Part shown: piece by piece, positions 7,801 to 13,799 of the stretch | Numbering within the stretch: the stretch's first letter is position 1 | Layout: the number at the start of each line of letters is the position of its first letter | From: SIG350 sp964520895 | Lineage (GTDB): Bacteria > Bacillota > Clostridia > TANB77 > SIG350 | DNA length: 15,012 bases | Direction: 5' to 3' | Assembly (NCBI GenBank): GCA_964520895.1 | Contig: CAZFOR010000032.1 | Span: forward strand, 1 to 15,012 | Made by a program: the position numbers and the translations under genes | The notes under the pieces: model-generated | Told to the model about the DNA's origin: nothing | The model's database searches: none | What the model saw: the letters and a program-made list of their open reading frames with translations, nothing else

Positions 7801-8877
7801 TTATTTCTTTTTATACACACCTAACACTAAGCTACGAATTACAGGAATTCTTTTAATTACCTCTATTACTAGTGGTAATAATACTAGAGTAGATATTAGT
7901 ATTACCAAATAATTTAACATAAATGGTAGGTGCAAATATGTAACAACTAAATATCCAAGTCCTACAACTACTGGATAATGAAGTATATAAAAATTGAAGT
8001 TGTTTTTAGTCATATATGTTGTAAAATTATTATTGAAATTTAAAAACTTTTGACCTAAACCAAGTATTGCTAAAATTGTAATCCATAAATAAATATTTGT
8101 AAATAAACTTTGCAAACAACTGTCTAAGGTAAAGTTTGTTCCATAATAATATATAACATACATTATTCCAATAACCAAAGATATTATACCTAATGTTAAA
8201 CTAATGCTTTTAGTTTTTTCTAATATTTCATTATGTGAGAATACAAAATAACCTAGTAAAAACATTAGAATATAAATTCCAAATCTGTAAACAGAAATTA
8301 CTGGAACATTTAATATAAAAGAACTACCCCAAACTAATAAGACTAATATTAATAATATTGGTAAATTAACCTTACCACATATATTCCATATTTTATCATT
8401 TTTATCAAACTTTTTAATCAAACCAAGTAATATACATGATATAAATAAAACATGTGCAAACCATAATGGTCCAATTCCAGTTAAACAATAAACAATATAT
8501 TTAATAAATCCAGGTGTTGCTATAGTAGTATCACCAAACATATTTACATATTGATTTGTAACTAATCCTACTATCCAACAATATACAAATATTCCAATAG
8601 TTGATGGGATTAAAAGTTTTTTGACTCTATCTTTTAAAAACTCTTTAACACTTCTTTTTTGTAAAGAATATCTACTTGAAATACCTGATACTATAAATAA
8701 CAAACACATAAACCAAGGATAAACAAATATTAAAAAAGTATCAAATATTGGAATACCTTGAACACCGATGTTTGATATTACACCACTACAATTAAACAGA
8801 TATATTATATGATAAAATATTACAATTACCATTGTTATCCATCTAATATTATCTAAAAAATGTTTCCTTTCCTCCAT
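7801..8877 (-). CDS. Acyltransferase-3 family integral membrane protein
   Basis: This 358-residue multi-pass membrane protein has about ten hydrophobic segments. It opens with LDNIRWITMVIVIFYHI (residues 8-24), the classical start of the acyltransferase-3 (OafA/NodX-like) family, with R12 and H23 at the places of the conserved arginine and histidine. Next comes LLFIVSGISSRY, matching the family's 'F-x-x-S-G' region. It would transfer an acyl group, usually acetyl, to a sugar or other surface molecule at the membrane. GGGGG (8885-8889 on this strand) provides the ribosome-binding site 7 nt before the ATG. Only 17 bp separate it from the AbrB-type gene upstream, so both share a transcript. Substrate unknown. 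It ends with a basic YKKK tail facing the terminator it shares with the opposite operon. Confidence 0.88.
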   Translation of the reverse strand: MEERKHFLDNIRWITMVIVIFYHIIYLFNCSGVISNIGVQGIPIFDTFLIFVYPWFMCLLFIVSGISSRYSLQKRSVKEFLKDRVKKLLIPSTIGIFVYCWIVGLVTNQYVNMFGDTTIATPGFIKYIVYCLTGIGPLWFAHVLFISCILLGLIKKFDKNDKIWNICGKVNLPILLILVLLVWGSSFILNVPVISVYRFGIYILMFLLGYFVFSHNEILEKTKSISLTLGIISLVIGIMYVIYYYGTNFTLDSCLQSLFTNIYLWITILAILGLGQKFLNFNNNFTTYMTKNNFNFYILHYPVVVGLGYLVVTYLHLPFMLNYLVILISTLVLLPLVIEVIKRIPVIRSLVLGVYKKK

Positions 8878-8894
8878 ACAAATTCCCCCATAAA

Positions 8895-9107
8895 TTACTT
8901 GTTTTTCTTTTTAGTATTTCCAATTATATTATCAGTAAAATCCTCAATAACATCTGATTTAACTAAAGCCATACCCTTTGATTTATCACATAAAACTATA
9001 ATTGAATCACCTGGTTTTATATCAAACATTTCTCTTGCATCTTTTGGAATTACTATTTGTCCTTTTTCGCCAACTTTGCATATTCCCACATATTTTTCTT
9101 TTTCCAT
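8895..9107 (-). CDS. AbrB/SpoVT-type (MazE-like) DNA-binding protein
   Basis: This 70-residue protein carries a swapped-hairpin AbrB domain at about residues 8-50. The sequence VGEKGQIVIPKDAREMFDI, then KPGDSIIVLCD and KGMALVK, is the standard pattern for this family. A short charged tail ends KKKNK. The ribosome-binding site GGAGATGA is 4 nt before the ATG. These dimeric factors bind AT-rich DNA, and some are antitoxins. No toxin gene follows; the next gene is a membrane acyltransferase, so a regulatory role, including autoregulation, is more likely. The tandem repeat just downstream of its -10 box is a candidate operator (inference). Confidence 0.9.
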   Translation of the reverse strand: MEKEKYVGICKVGEKGQIVIPKDAREMFDIKPGDSIIVLCDKSKGMALVKSDVIEDFTDNIIGNTKKKNK

Positions 9108-9131
9108 TTTATCATCTCCAAAATCTAATTT

Positions 9132-9149
9132 TTCATACTTTTCATACTT
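9132..9149 (-). repeat. Two perfect 9-bp tandem repeats at the AbrB-gene start site
   Basis: TTCATACTT occurs twice with no spacer (9132-9140 and 9141-9149, plus-strand reading). A looser third unit, ATTATACTA, runs into the -10 box of the minus-strand promoter. On the transcript strand the repeats cover the predicted transcription start and early leader, a position suited to a repressor site. Confidence 0.6.
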
Positions 9150-9178
9150 ATTATACTATGCAGAAAAAACAAAATCAA
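9150..9178 (-). promoter_or_regulatory. Promoter of the AbrB-type/acyltransferase unit
   Basis: Read on the minus strand, the -35 is TTGATT (9178-9173) and the -10 is a perfect TATAAT (9155-9150), with a 17-bp spacer. The predicted start lies about 9143, giving a leader of roughly 35 nt. It is back to back with the plus-strand promoter at 9192-9220, with 13 bp between the two -35 boxes. Confidence 0.75.
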
Positions 9179-9191
9179 GTTTTAAAACAAA

Positions 9192-9220
9192 TTGTAAATT
9201 ATTTCTACTTATGTTAGAAT
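9192..9220 (+). promoter_or_regulatory. Promoter of the flavin reductase-rubredoxin gene
   Basis: The -35 is TTGTAA (9192-9197) and the -10 is TAGAAT (9215-9220), with a 17-bp spacer. A TG at 9212-9213 makes it an extended -10. The leader would be about 45 nt and contains the strong AGGGGG ribosome-binding site. Confidence 0.6.
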
Positions 9221-9270
9221 ATATAAAATAGGAAAATAATAAGAAGTAATTTAGATTAAGGGGGATTAAA

Positions 9271-9936
9271 ATGGATATAAATGCATTAAATGATATGTCA
9301 TATGGTATGTATATAATATCAACAAAATATAATGGTAAAAAGGTAGGTTGTTTTGTAAATACAGTGGCTCAAATAACATCACAAGATCCAATAATAGCAA
9401 TAAGTATAAATAAGAAAAATTATACTAATGAAGCTTTGCAAATTGATAAAGAATTTGCAGTATCAATTTTATCTGAGCAAACAGACTCAAAAGTAATAGG
9501 AAAGTTTGGATTTTTTTCATCAAGAGATGTAAATAAATTTGAAGATATAGATTACAAGGAAATAAATGATATTCCTGTTATTAATGAAAATATATGTGGA
9601 TATTTGATTTGCAAAGTAATAGATATAGTAAGTGTTGAAACACATAATATATGTATAGCTAGAATATTAGATTCAAAAAAAGAAAGTGATAATACACCTA
9701 TGACATATAGATATTATCATAAAGTTATAAAAGGGAAAGCCCCTGAAACTGCACCAACATATAGAAAGGTTGAAGAAACTAAGGAGGTGAATGGTATGGA
9801 AAAATACAAATGTAGTATATGTGGATACATATATGATGAAGAAAAAGAAGGAGTAAAATTTAGTGATTTACCAGAAGATTGGACATGTCCTTTATGTGGA
9901 GTAGGAAAAGATATGTTTAAAAAAGTGGAAGTGTAA
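9271..9936 (+). CDS. hrb: Flavin reductase-rubredoxin fusion (high-molecular-weight rubredoxin type)
   Basis: This 221-residue protein has two domains. Residues 1-155 form an FMN-binding flavin-reductase split barrel, seen in SYGMYIIST, GCFVNTVAQITSQDP, ISINKKNYT and the SxxVIGKFGF region. A linker rich in Pro, Thr and Glu (156-175) leads to a rubredoxin (176-221) with iron ligands C181, C184, C206 and C209 (CSICGYIYD, CPLCGVGKDMF). This is the architecture of Hrb, which in acetogenic clostridia relays electrons from NAD(P)H to flavodiiron protein for oxygen or nitric oxide reduction (family knowledge). The flavodiiron partner is not in this window. The start has GGGGG at 9260-9264, 6 nt upstream. 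A second, perfect ribosome-binding site lies inside the gene just before the rubredoxin. The gene has its own promoter and terminator. Confidence 0.9.
   Translation: MDINALNDMSYGMYIISTKYNGKKVGCFVNTVAQITSQDPIIAISINKKNYTNEALQIDKEFAVSILSEQTDSKVIGKFGFFSSRDVNKFEDIDYKEINDIPVINENICGYLICKVIDIVSVETHNICIARILDSKKESDNTPMTYRYYHKVIKGKAPETAPTYRKVEETKEVNGMEKYKCSICGYIYDEEKEGVKFSDLPEDWTCPLCGVGKDMFKKVEV
9781..9936 (+). promoter_or_regulatory. Internal Shine-Dalgarno and possible separate rubredoxin start
   Basis: Inside the fusion gene, AAGGAGGTGA (9781-9790) is complementary over all ten bases to the 16S rRNA 3' end. It lies 8 nt (GGAGG to ATG) before the in-frame ATG at 9796, codon 176, which is exactly the first residue of the rubredoxin domain. 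Initiation there would give a free 46-residue rubredoxin with all four cysteines, in addition to the fusion. The codons used (Lys-Glu-Val-Asn-Gly) lie in a linker with little constraint, so the site could be either selected or a trace of a former separate gene. Confidence 0.6.
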
Positions 9937-9945
9937 AAATTATAT

Positions 9946-9992
9946 AAAGAAATAGAAATGCTAGTATTTATAGTTAGCATTTCTATTTCTTT
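9946..9992. terminator. Bidirectional terminator
   Basis: Perfect 18-bp arms (9946-9963 and 9975-9992) surround an 11-nt loop. The right arm ends in TTTCTTT-like sequence and the opposite strand ends in the equivalent run, so the hairpin serves both the rubredoxin fusion (stop 9936) and the convergent flavodoxin gene (stop 10017). Confidence 0.85.
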
Positions 9993-10016
9993 AAAAAATT
10001 TGTATAGTTAATAAAT

Positions 10017-10652
10017 TTATATGTCTAATCCATTTATCCATTCATCAATAGTATCTTTTGATGAACTAACACTTGAACCACTAATAGCTAGGCCATCTAA
10101 ATATTTTGATGCATTTGATACTTTTCTAAAATCAGTTTGTGCAGAGCTCATACCACTACCACCATGTGTAACAAATTGAATAACAGTTTTACCTTCAAAA
10201 TTCTGACTTTCAGCATATGTAAATACTGCCATAGGACAAGTACCCCACCAAATAGGAGAACCGATAAATACAATATCATAATCATCGACATTTACTATTT
10301 GTTTTAATTCTGGTCTTGCATTTTCTGATTTTTCTTGCTGAGCAACTTCTGTTGTTTGAGTATATTCACTTGGATATTCTTTAACTGTTTCTATTTTAAA
10401 TAAATCTCCACCAACTTTTTCTTGAATATATTTTGCCATTTCTTCTGTATTGCCTGTTCTAGAATAATATGCAATTAAAATTCTTTTGTTATTTTTATCA
10501 GTATTCTCATTTGAAACAGTAATGTTGTCATCAATATTGCTATTTTGCCCTACATTAGTATTATCTGCGGGGTTATTTTTAAATAGGCAATAACCAATTC
10601 CTACTGCAATTAACAATATGACTATAATTGCTATAATAATTTTAAAATTCAT
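10017..10652 (-). CDS. Membrane-anchored flavodoxin
   Basis: This 211-residue protein has one N-terminal membrane segment (residues 4-23), then an Asn/Asp-rich linker (27-55), then a flavodoxin domain. The FMN phosphate loop is YSRTGNTEEMA (63-73). GSPIWWGTCPMAVF (about 131-144) and THGGSGMSS (about 163-171) match the flavodoxin-4-like group, which carries a tryptophan pair in the first isoalloxazine loop. The residue before C22 is tyrosine, so a lipobox is unlikely and the segment probably stays as a signal anchor, placing the flavodoxin outside the membrane if standard topology holds. AGGAGG lies 7 nt before the ATG. The gene has its own promoter with a MerR-like layout. Proteins of this type are often induced with aldo-keto reductases and similar stress genes. 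The electron partner is unknown. Confidence 0.88.
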   Translation of the reverse strand: MNFKIIIAIIVILLIAVGIGYCLFKNNPADNTNVGQNSNIDDNITVSNENTDKNNKRILIAYYSRTGNTEEMAKYIQEKVGGDLFKIETVKEYPSEYTQTTEVAQQEKSENARPELKQIVNVDDYDIVFIGSPIWWGTCPMAVFTYAESQNFEGKTVIQFVTHGGSGMSSAQTDFRKVSNASKYLDGLAISGSSVSSSKDTIDEWINGLDI

Positions 10653-10673
10653 ATAAATACCTCCTCAGATAAT

Positions 10674-10704
10674 ATTATATAAGTTAAAGTTTACTTTAAG
10701 TCAA
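10674..10704 (-). promoter_or_regulatory. Flavodoxin promoter with 19-bp spacer and internal dyad (MerR-type)
   Basis: On the minus strand the -35 is TTGACT (10704-10699) and the -10 is TATAAT (10679-10674), with a spacer of 19 bp. Within it lies a perfect 7-bp inverted repeat with a 2-bp centre, TTAAAGTAAACTTTAA (10699-10684). An overlong spacer with a dyad between the boxes is the hallmark of promoters activated by MerR-family regulators through DNA untwisting. A 17-bp reading with TATATA as -10 is also possible. No merR-type gene is in the window. Confidence 0.65.
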
Positions 10705-10790
10705 TAGTTTTGTACAATATTTTTATAAATTAACAAAAAAAAGATAGAAAAGTACTTTAATATTGTATATTACAGAATTATAGGTAATAA

Positions 10791-10830
10791 AAAACAAAGA
10801 CACTAGTATAAGACTAGCATCTTTGTTTTT
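10791..10830 (-). terminator. Intrinsic terminator of the lipoprotein gene
   Basis: Arms 10791-10807 and 10813-10829 pair along their length, with two G-U type pairs, around a 5-nt loop. On the minus strand the stem is followed by a clean run of T (complement of the A run at 10789-10794). It begins immediately after the lipoprotein stop codon (10833-10835). Confidence 0.8.
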
Positions 10831-10832
10831 TG

Positions 10833-11675
10833 TTACTTGTTGTATCCGCCCTCATACAGAGGGTCAATTAGATGTTTTTCGGAATCTGCTACTTCTTTAT
10901 CTTCCCAACCGACATAGGCTTTTATTGAACCATTTGCCATCAGAAAAAGTGGCTGAGACCATGAATCAGAAGTAAGACGATAATCTGCATCAATAACATA
11001 TTTAACATTATGAGCAATTACATCTATTCCGTAATGGTCATTTTCGCCATTAAGTATTGTTCCATACTCTTTAAGACCATACACATCTGTTCCAAAACGG
11101 AAGATATAACCTTCCCATGCAGACACTCCACAGTAAATAGCTTCATTTGGCAAAGAATATGTTGCAGTTTTTTTACCGAATTCCCAGCGTGAGAGGGTAC
11201 CTGTTTCAGGAATATAGCTTATGGCAAAAACCATGTCTTTGTCAATAATACTATCATTTTCAGGACAGTGTATGTTTCCTTTATAATTAGTACTATTACT
11301 AGTAGTATTGACTATTACAAGGTCACCTAGACTGTTTACTCCCCAGATTTCAATATCATTTTCATTATTAAATAATATAGGAAAATAATATTGAATTGCA
11401 TCTGTGCCACCGTATACTGTTGCTGTTTTGTCAGTGACATAGTATCCTTGTTCCTTAAGATAAGCTTTTTCATTATCATTAAAGAATTTGTCATCAGTTA
11501 ACCGTTTTTCAACAGTTTTCTGATAAAAGGATATTTCATCACAATCAGGTGCGTTAGGAAAACTGTATAGTGTTTCCTGTGGCTCGGTTGCAACAGTATT
11601 TTCTTTATTGTTACATCCTACAAGTGTGACCATTGCCATTATCAGTGCGATTGCGAGTAGAGTTGTTTTTTTCAT
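10833..11675 (-). CDS. Unrecognised secreted lipoprotein
   Basis: This 280-residue protein has a lipoprotein signal peptide: MKKTTLLA, a hydrophobic core, and the lipobox LVGC with C21 as the lipid-modified residue. The mature part is mostly predicted beta strand, rich in Tyr, Trp, Gly and Asn, with stretches such as IEIWGVNSLGDLVIV, GVSAWEGYIFRFG and LFLMANGSIKAYVGW that could be repeated beta blades. I do not recognise the family and assign no function. The ribosome-binding site is AAGGAG at 11690-11685, nine bases before the ATG. The gene uses more G and C (codons such as GCG, CGG, GGC, CTC) than its neighbours, which stands out by eye against the AT-rich background and hints at separate ancestry. 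It has its own promoter, an unusually long leader and its own terminator, so it is a single-gene unit. Confidence 0.8.
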   Translation of the reverse strand: MKKTTLLAIALIMAMVTLVGCNNKENTVATEPQETLYSFPNAPDCDEISFYQKTVEKRLTDDKFFNDNEKAYLKEQGYYVTDKTATVYGGTDAIQYYFPILFNNENDIEIWGVNSLGDLVIVNTTSNSTNYKGNIHCPENDSIIDKDMVFAISYIPETGTLSRWEFGKKTATYSLPNEAIYCGVSAWEGYIFRFGTDVYGLKEYGTILNGENDHYGIDVIAHNVKYVIDADYRLTSDSWSQPLFLMANGSIKAYVGWEDKEVADSEKHLIDPLYEGGYNK

Positions 11676-11709
11676 GTTTTTTGTCTCCTTAAAATAAAAT
11701 ATTTTTTTC

Positions 11710-11762
11710 CTCCTAGTAGAATTTTAAAATAAAACATCTACTATTTTCCCTTAGGAGTGGGA
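11710..11762 (-). promoter_or_regulatory. Possible structured leader of the lipoprotein mRNA
   Basis: In the minus-strand transcript, a 5-bp hairpin (TTCCC/GGGAA, 11762-11746) displays CUCCUA in its loop (11757-11752). This is complementary to UAGGAG at 11715-11710, part of an AGGAGG (11714-11709) that lies upstream of the working ribosome-binding site and has no start codon of its own. A second inverted repeat, TAGTAGA/TCTACTA (11743-11737 and 11720-11714), overlaps the same AGGAGG. Alternative pairings are therefore possible. The match to any known riboswitch is not evident, and short AT-rich repeats can arise by chance. Confidence 0.3.
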
Positions 11763-11791
11763 ATATATATTAAGTTATTTCTAACGATATA

Positions 11792-11820
11792 ATTATACCA
11801 TATTTTAAACATTATGTAAA
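11792..11820 (-). promoter_or_regulatory. Promoter of the lipoprotein gene
   Basis: On the minus strand the -35 is TTTACA (11820-11815) and the -10 is TATAAT (11797-11792), with a 17-bp spacer and GG just before the -10. Transcription would start near 11785, leaving a leader of about 110 nt before the ATG at 11675. The leader contains inverted repeats at 11714-11743 and 11746-11762. Confidence 0.6.
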
Positions 11821-11835
11821 CAAAGATACAAAAAA

Positions 11836-11841
11836 TATAAT
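11836..11841 (+). promoter_or_regulatory. Tentative -10 box for the FAD/Rieske gene
   Basis: TATAAT at 11836-11841 is the best -10 hexamer upstream of the ATG at 11909. The matching -35 region (about 11812-11818, TTATGT) is poor and overlaps the -35 of the divergent lipoprotein promoter. The true start may be elsewhere or need an activator. Confidence 0.35.
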
Positions 11842-11908
11842 GCCAAAAGATATAAGTATATGAATAATTTTACATATTTTGTTAATAATATATTAAAGGT
11901 GATTAATT

Positions 11909-13420
11909 ATGAGTTCATATTGGGTAGATTCAACTAAAACAACAAATTATCCAAGTATAGAAGAAGATGTTGATTTTGATGTATGTATAATAGGTGGTGG
12001 AATAACAGGAATTGTCACAGCATATTTATTATCAAAATCTAATTTAAATATATGTATTTTAGAGGCAGATAAAATGGGCATGGGAGTAACTGCAAATACT
12101 ATTGCTAAAATAACAAGTCAACATGGTCTGTTATATGACTATTTGTATAATTCATATGATAGAGATACTGCAAAAGGATATTTAGATTCAAATGAAAATG
12201 CAATTAAATTAATTCAAAAGATTATTGAAACTGAGAATATACAATGTGATTTTACAAAACAAGATTCATATGTATATACATGTGAAAAACAAAACGATGA
12301 GAAAATACGAAATGAGAAAAACGCAGTAGATATGTTAGGGTTTAATGCAGAGTATGTAAAAGAATGTCCATTACCATTTGATATAGTTTCTGCAATTAAA
12401 TTTCCTAATCAAGCTCAGTTCCATCCAAGAAAATATCTACTTTCGTTATTAAATGTACTAGAAAAAAATAATGTCAAATTATATGAAAATTCAAAAGTAG
12501 TTGATATAAAACACAAAAAAGATGAATATGAGATTAGTGTTAATAATTGCACTGTTAATTGTAAGTATTTAGTAATGACATCACATTATCCAATTAAAAA
12601 CTTCCCAGGGATGTATTTTATAAAAATGTATCAAGATTCATCTTATGCAATTGGGATTGAAACAAATGAAGAAGTTTTTGATGGTATGTATATATCATGT
12701 GATACACCAGTAACTTCACTTAGGAATATAGTGCAAGAAAATGGAAAGAAACTTTTAATTGTAGGTGGGTCTGGACATAAAACAGGTGCAACAGATGTTA
12801 ATATAGAGGACAGTTATATAAATATAGAAAACTATATTAAAACAATTTATCCAGATGCAAAGGTAAAATACAAGTGGATGACAGAGGATTGCGTTACATT
12901 AGATAAGATACCATATATAGGTGAGTTTTCTAATTTTTTAAGTAATATGTATGTTGCAACAGGATATAAAAAATGGGGTATGACAACTTCACATGTAGCA
13001 GCACAGATTATATCTGATAAAATATTAGGTAAAGATAATATGTATGAAAAGATTTATACTGCAACAAGGATTAAACCAATTAAAAATAGTAAAGAGTTTG
13101 GTAATATGATAAAACAATCTGTATATTCTTTGGGAATTAACAAAATGACTCCAGCAATAATTAAATATGATGAGTTACAAAATGATAGTGGTGGTGTAGT
13201 AGAATATAACGGAGAAAAATTAGGTATATATAAAGATATAAATGGGAAGGTATTTGCAGTAGTTCCATATTGTAAACATTTAGGTTGTGAACTATCATGG
13301 AATAATTTAGAAAAAACATGGGACTGTCCATGCCATGGGTCAAGGTATGATTTCGAAGGTAATGTTATTACTGAGCCAACTACTGAAAACTTAGATAAAA
13401 AGGATAATTTATTTTTATAG
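11909..13420 (+). CDS. FAD-dependent oxidoreductase with C-terminal Rieske [2Fe-2S] domain
   Basis: In this 503-residue protein, residues 24-390 form a DAO-type FAD-binding oxidoreductase. The dinucleotide-binding motif is DVCIIGGGITG (24-34), the FAD-ribose acidic residue is E52, and the ATGYKKWGMTTSHVAAQII stretch is the second FAD signature. Residues about 410-503 form a Rieske domain with cluster ligands C455 and H457 (CKHLGC) and C473 and H476 (CPCH); C460 and C475 are placed for the usual disulfide. The short tail after the cluster is normal for this fusion class. The substrate is not known; related fusions are often annotated only as FAD-dependent oxidoreductases. Electrons could pass from an amine or hydroxy substrate to FAD and then to the Rieske centre, or in reverse. 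AAAGGTGAT (11895-11903) is the ribosome-binding site. No clear terminator follows. Confidence 0.92.
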   Translation: MSSYWVDSTKTTNYPSIEEDVDFDVCIIGGGITGIVTAYLLSKSNLNICILEADKMGMGVTANTIAKITSQHGLLYDYLYNSYDRDTAKGYLDSNENAIKLIQKIIETENIQCDFTKQDSYVYTCEKQNDEKIRNEKNAVDMLGFNAEYVKECPLPFDIVSAIKFPNQAQFHPRKYLLSLLNVLEKNNVKLYENSKVVDIKHKKDEYEISVNNCTVNCKYLVMTSHYPIKNFPGMYFIKMYQDSSYAIGIETNEEVFDGMYISCDTPVTSLRNIVQENGKKLLIVGGSGHKTGATDVNIEDSYINIENYIKTIYPDAKVKYKWMTEDCVTLDKIPYIGEFSNFLSNMYVATGYKKWGMTTSHVAAQIISDKILGKDNMYEKIYTATRIKPIKNSKEFGNMIKQSVYSLGINKMTPAIIKYDELQNDSGGVVEYNGEKLGIYKDINGKVFAVVPYCKHLGCELSWNNLEKTWDCPCHGSRYDFEGNVITEPTTENLDKKDNLFL

Positions 13421-13422
13421 TA

Positions 13423-13451
13423 TTGAAAAACAAGGTAAAAAATGTTAATAT
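13423..13451 (+). promoter_or_regulatory. Probable promoter of the tyrS T-box transcript
   Basis: The -35 is TTGAAA (13423-13428) and the -10 is TAATAT (13446-13451), with a 17-bp spacer. It begins right after the stop codon of the FAD/Rieske gene and about 30 bp before the first conserved T-box elements. The -10 is imperfect; the neighbouring TATAAATATG is an alternative. Confidence 0.45.
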
Positions 13452-13479
13452 ATAAATATGTTAAATTAGTTATGCAAAA

Positions 13480-13696
13480 AAGAAACCCAGTAGAATTTTA
13501 TAGTAACAAATAGAGAGATAATGGTTGGTGGAAATTATCAGTATATAAAATTTGAATTACACTTCTTATAGTAACTAACGTGTTGCTACGAATAAGCTAT
13601 AATGAGGCAATATTATTATATAATATTGTAAATAAAGGTGGTACAACGGAGCTAATTCGTCCTTTAAATAGGATAGATTAGCTCCTTTTATTTTTA
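13480..13696 (+). promoter_or_regulatory. Tyrosine T-box riboswitch
   Basis: This leader senses uncharged tRNA-Tyr and controls tyrS by antitermination. Conserved parts in order: AGAGAG (13512-13517); a distal stem I hairpin GATAAT/ATTATC enclosing GGTTGGTGG (about 13517-13539); a specifier loop TTTGAATTAC with UAC (13558-13560), the tyrosine codon; a linker hairpin CAATATTA/TAATATTG (13608-13628); and the T-box itself. In the antiterminator, AAAGG (13634-13638) pairs with CCTTT (13661-13665) and ACG (13646-13648) with CGT (13658-13660), leaving the bulge TGGTACA. Its UGGU can pair with ACCA of uncharged tRNA-Tyr, whose discriminator base is A. The competing terminator is listed separately. 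Specifier, discriminator match and downstream gene all agree on tyrosine. Confidence 0.93.
13648..13696 (+). terminator. T-box-controlled terminator hairpin
   Basis: GGAGCTAAT (13648-13656) pairs with ATTAGCTCC (13677-13685), followed by TTTTATTTTT (13686-13695). Its left arm overlaps the antiterminator strand (ACG and onward), so the two structures are mutually exclusive, as in classical T-box leaders. Confidence 0.92.
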
Positions 13697-13708
13697 GGGG
13701 GTGGTATT

Positions 13709-13786
13709 ATGACTCGAGTGGAAGAAATTAAAAACCAAGAGTTATGCTATAAATATTCATATAAAAGGATAATAGAAAAAATATAA
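13709..13786 (+). CDS. Possible 25-residue small ORF between T-box and tyrS
   Basis: An ATG at 13709 follows AGGGGGTGG (13696-13704), a strong ribosome-binding site, and runs 25 codons to TAA at 13784-13786. The peptide opens MTRVEEIKNQ and has three tyrosines within six residues (YKYSY) plus Lys/Arg/Ile at the end. Its stop codon overlaps the AAGGAG ribosome-binding site of tyrS (13785-13790), the arrangement expected for translational coupling or a leader peptide. It could instead be a chance ORF or the remnant of a longer gene. I do not recognise it. Confidence 0.45.
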   Translation: MTRVEEIKNQELCYKYSYKRIIEKI

Positions 13787-13799
13787 GGAGAGTGTTGAT

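Noticed and set aside
8895..9107. Antitoxin of a toxin-antitoxin pair.
   Set aside because: No toxin-like gene adjoins it; the downstream partner is a multi-pass acyltransferase.
8860..9231. Open frame of 123 codons on the plus strand, opposite the AbrB-type gene.
   Set aside because: It is an antisense shadow of a clear AbrB-domain gene, runs through two promoters, and shows no family features.
11869..11896. TTTACA and TATTAA spaced 16 bp as a promoter for the FAD/Rieske gene.
   Set aside because: Transcription would start about at the ATG and the -10 box would overlap the ribosome-binding site, so a leadered mRNA could not form.
13499..13577. Direct repeat TTATAGTAAC (about 13498-13507 and 13566-13575) as a mobile-element or operator trace.
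   Set aside because: Both copies fall inside the T-box stem I region, which explains the local structure; no element boundaries are visible.
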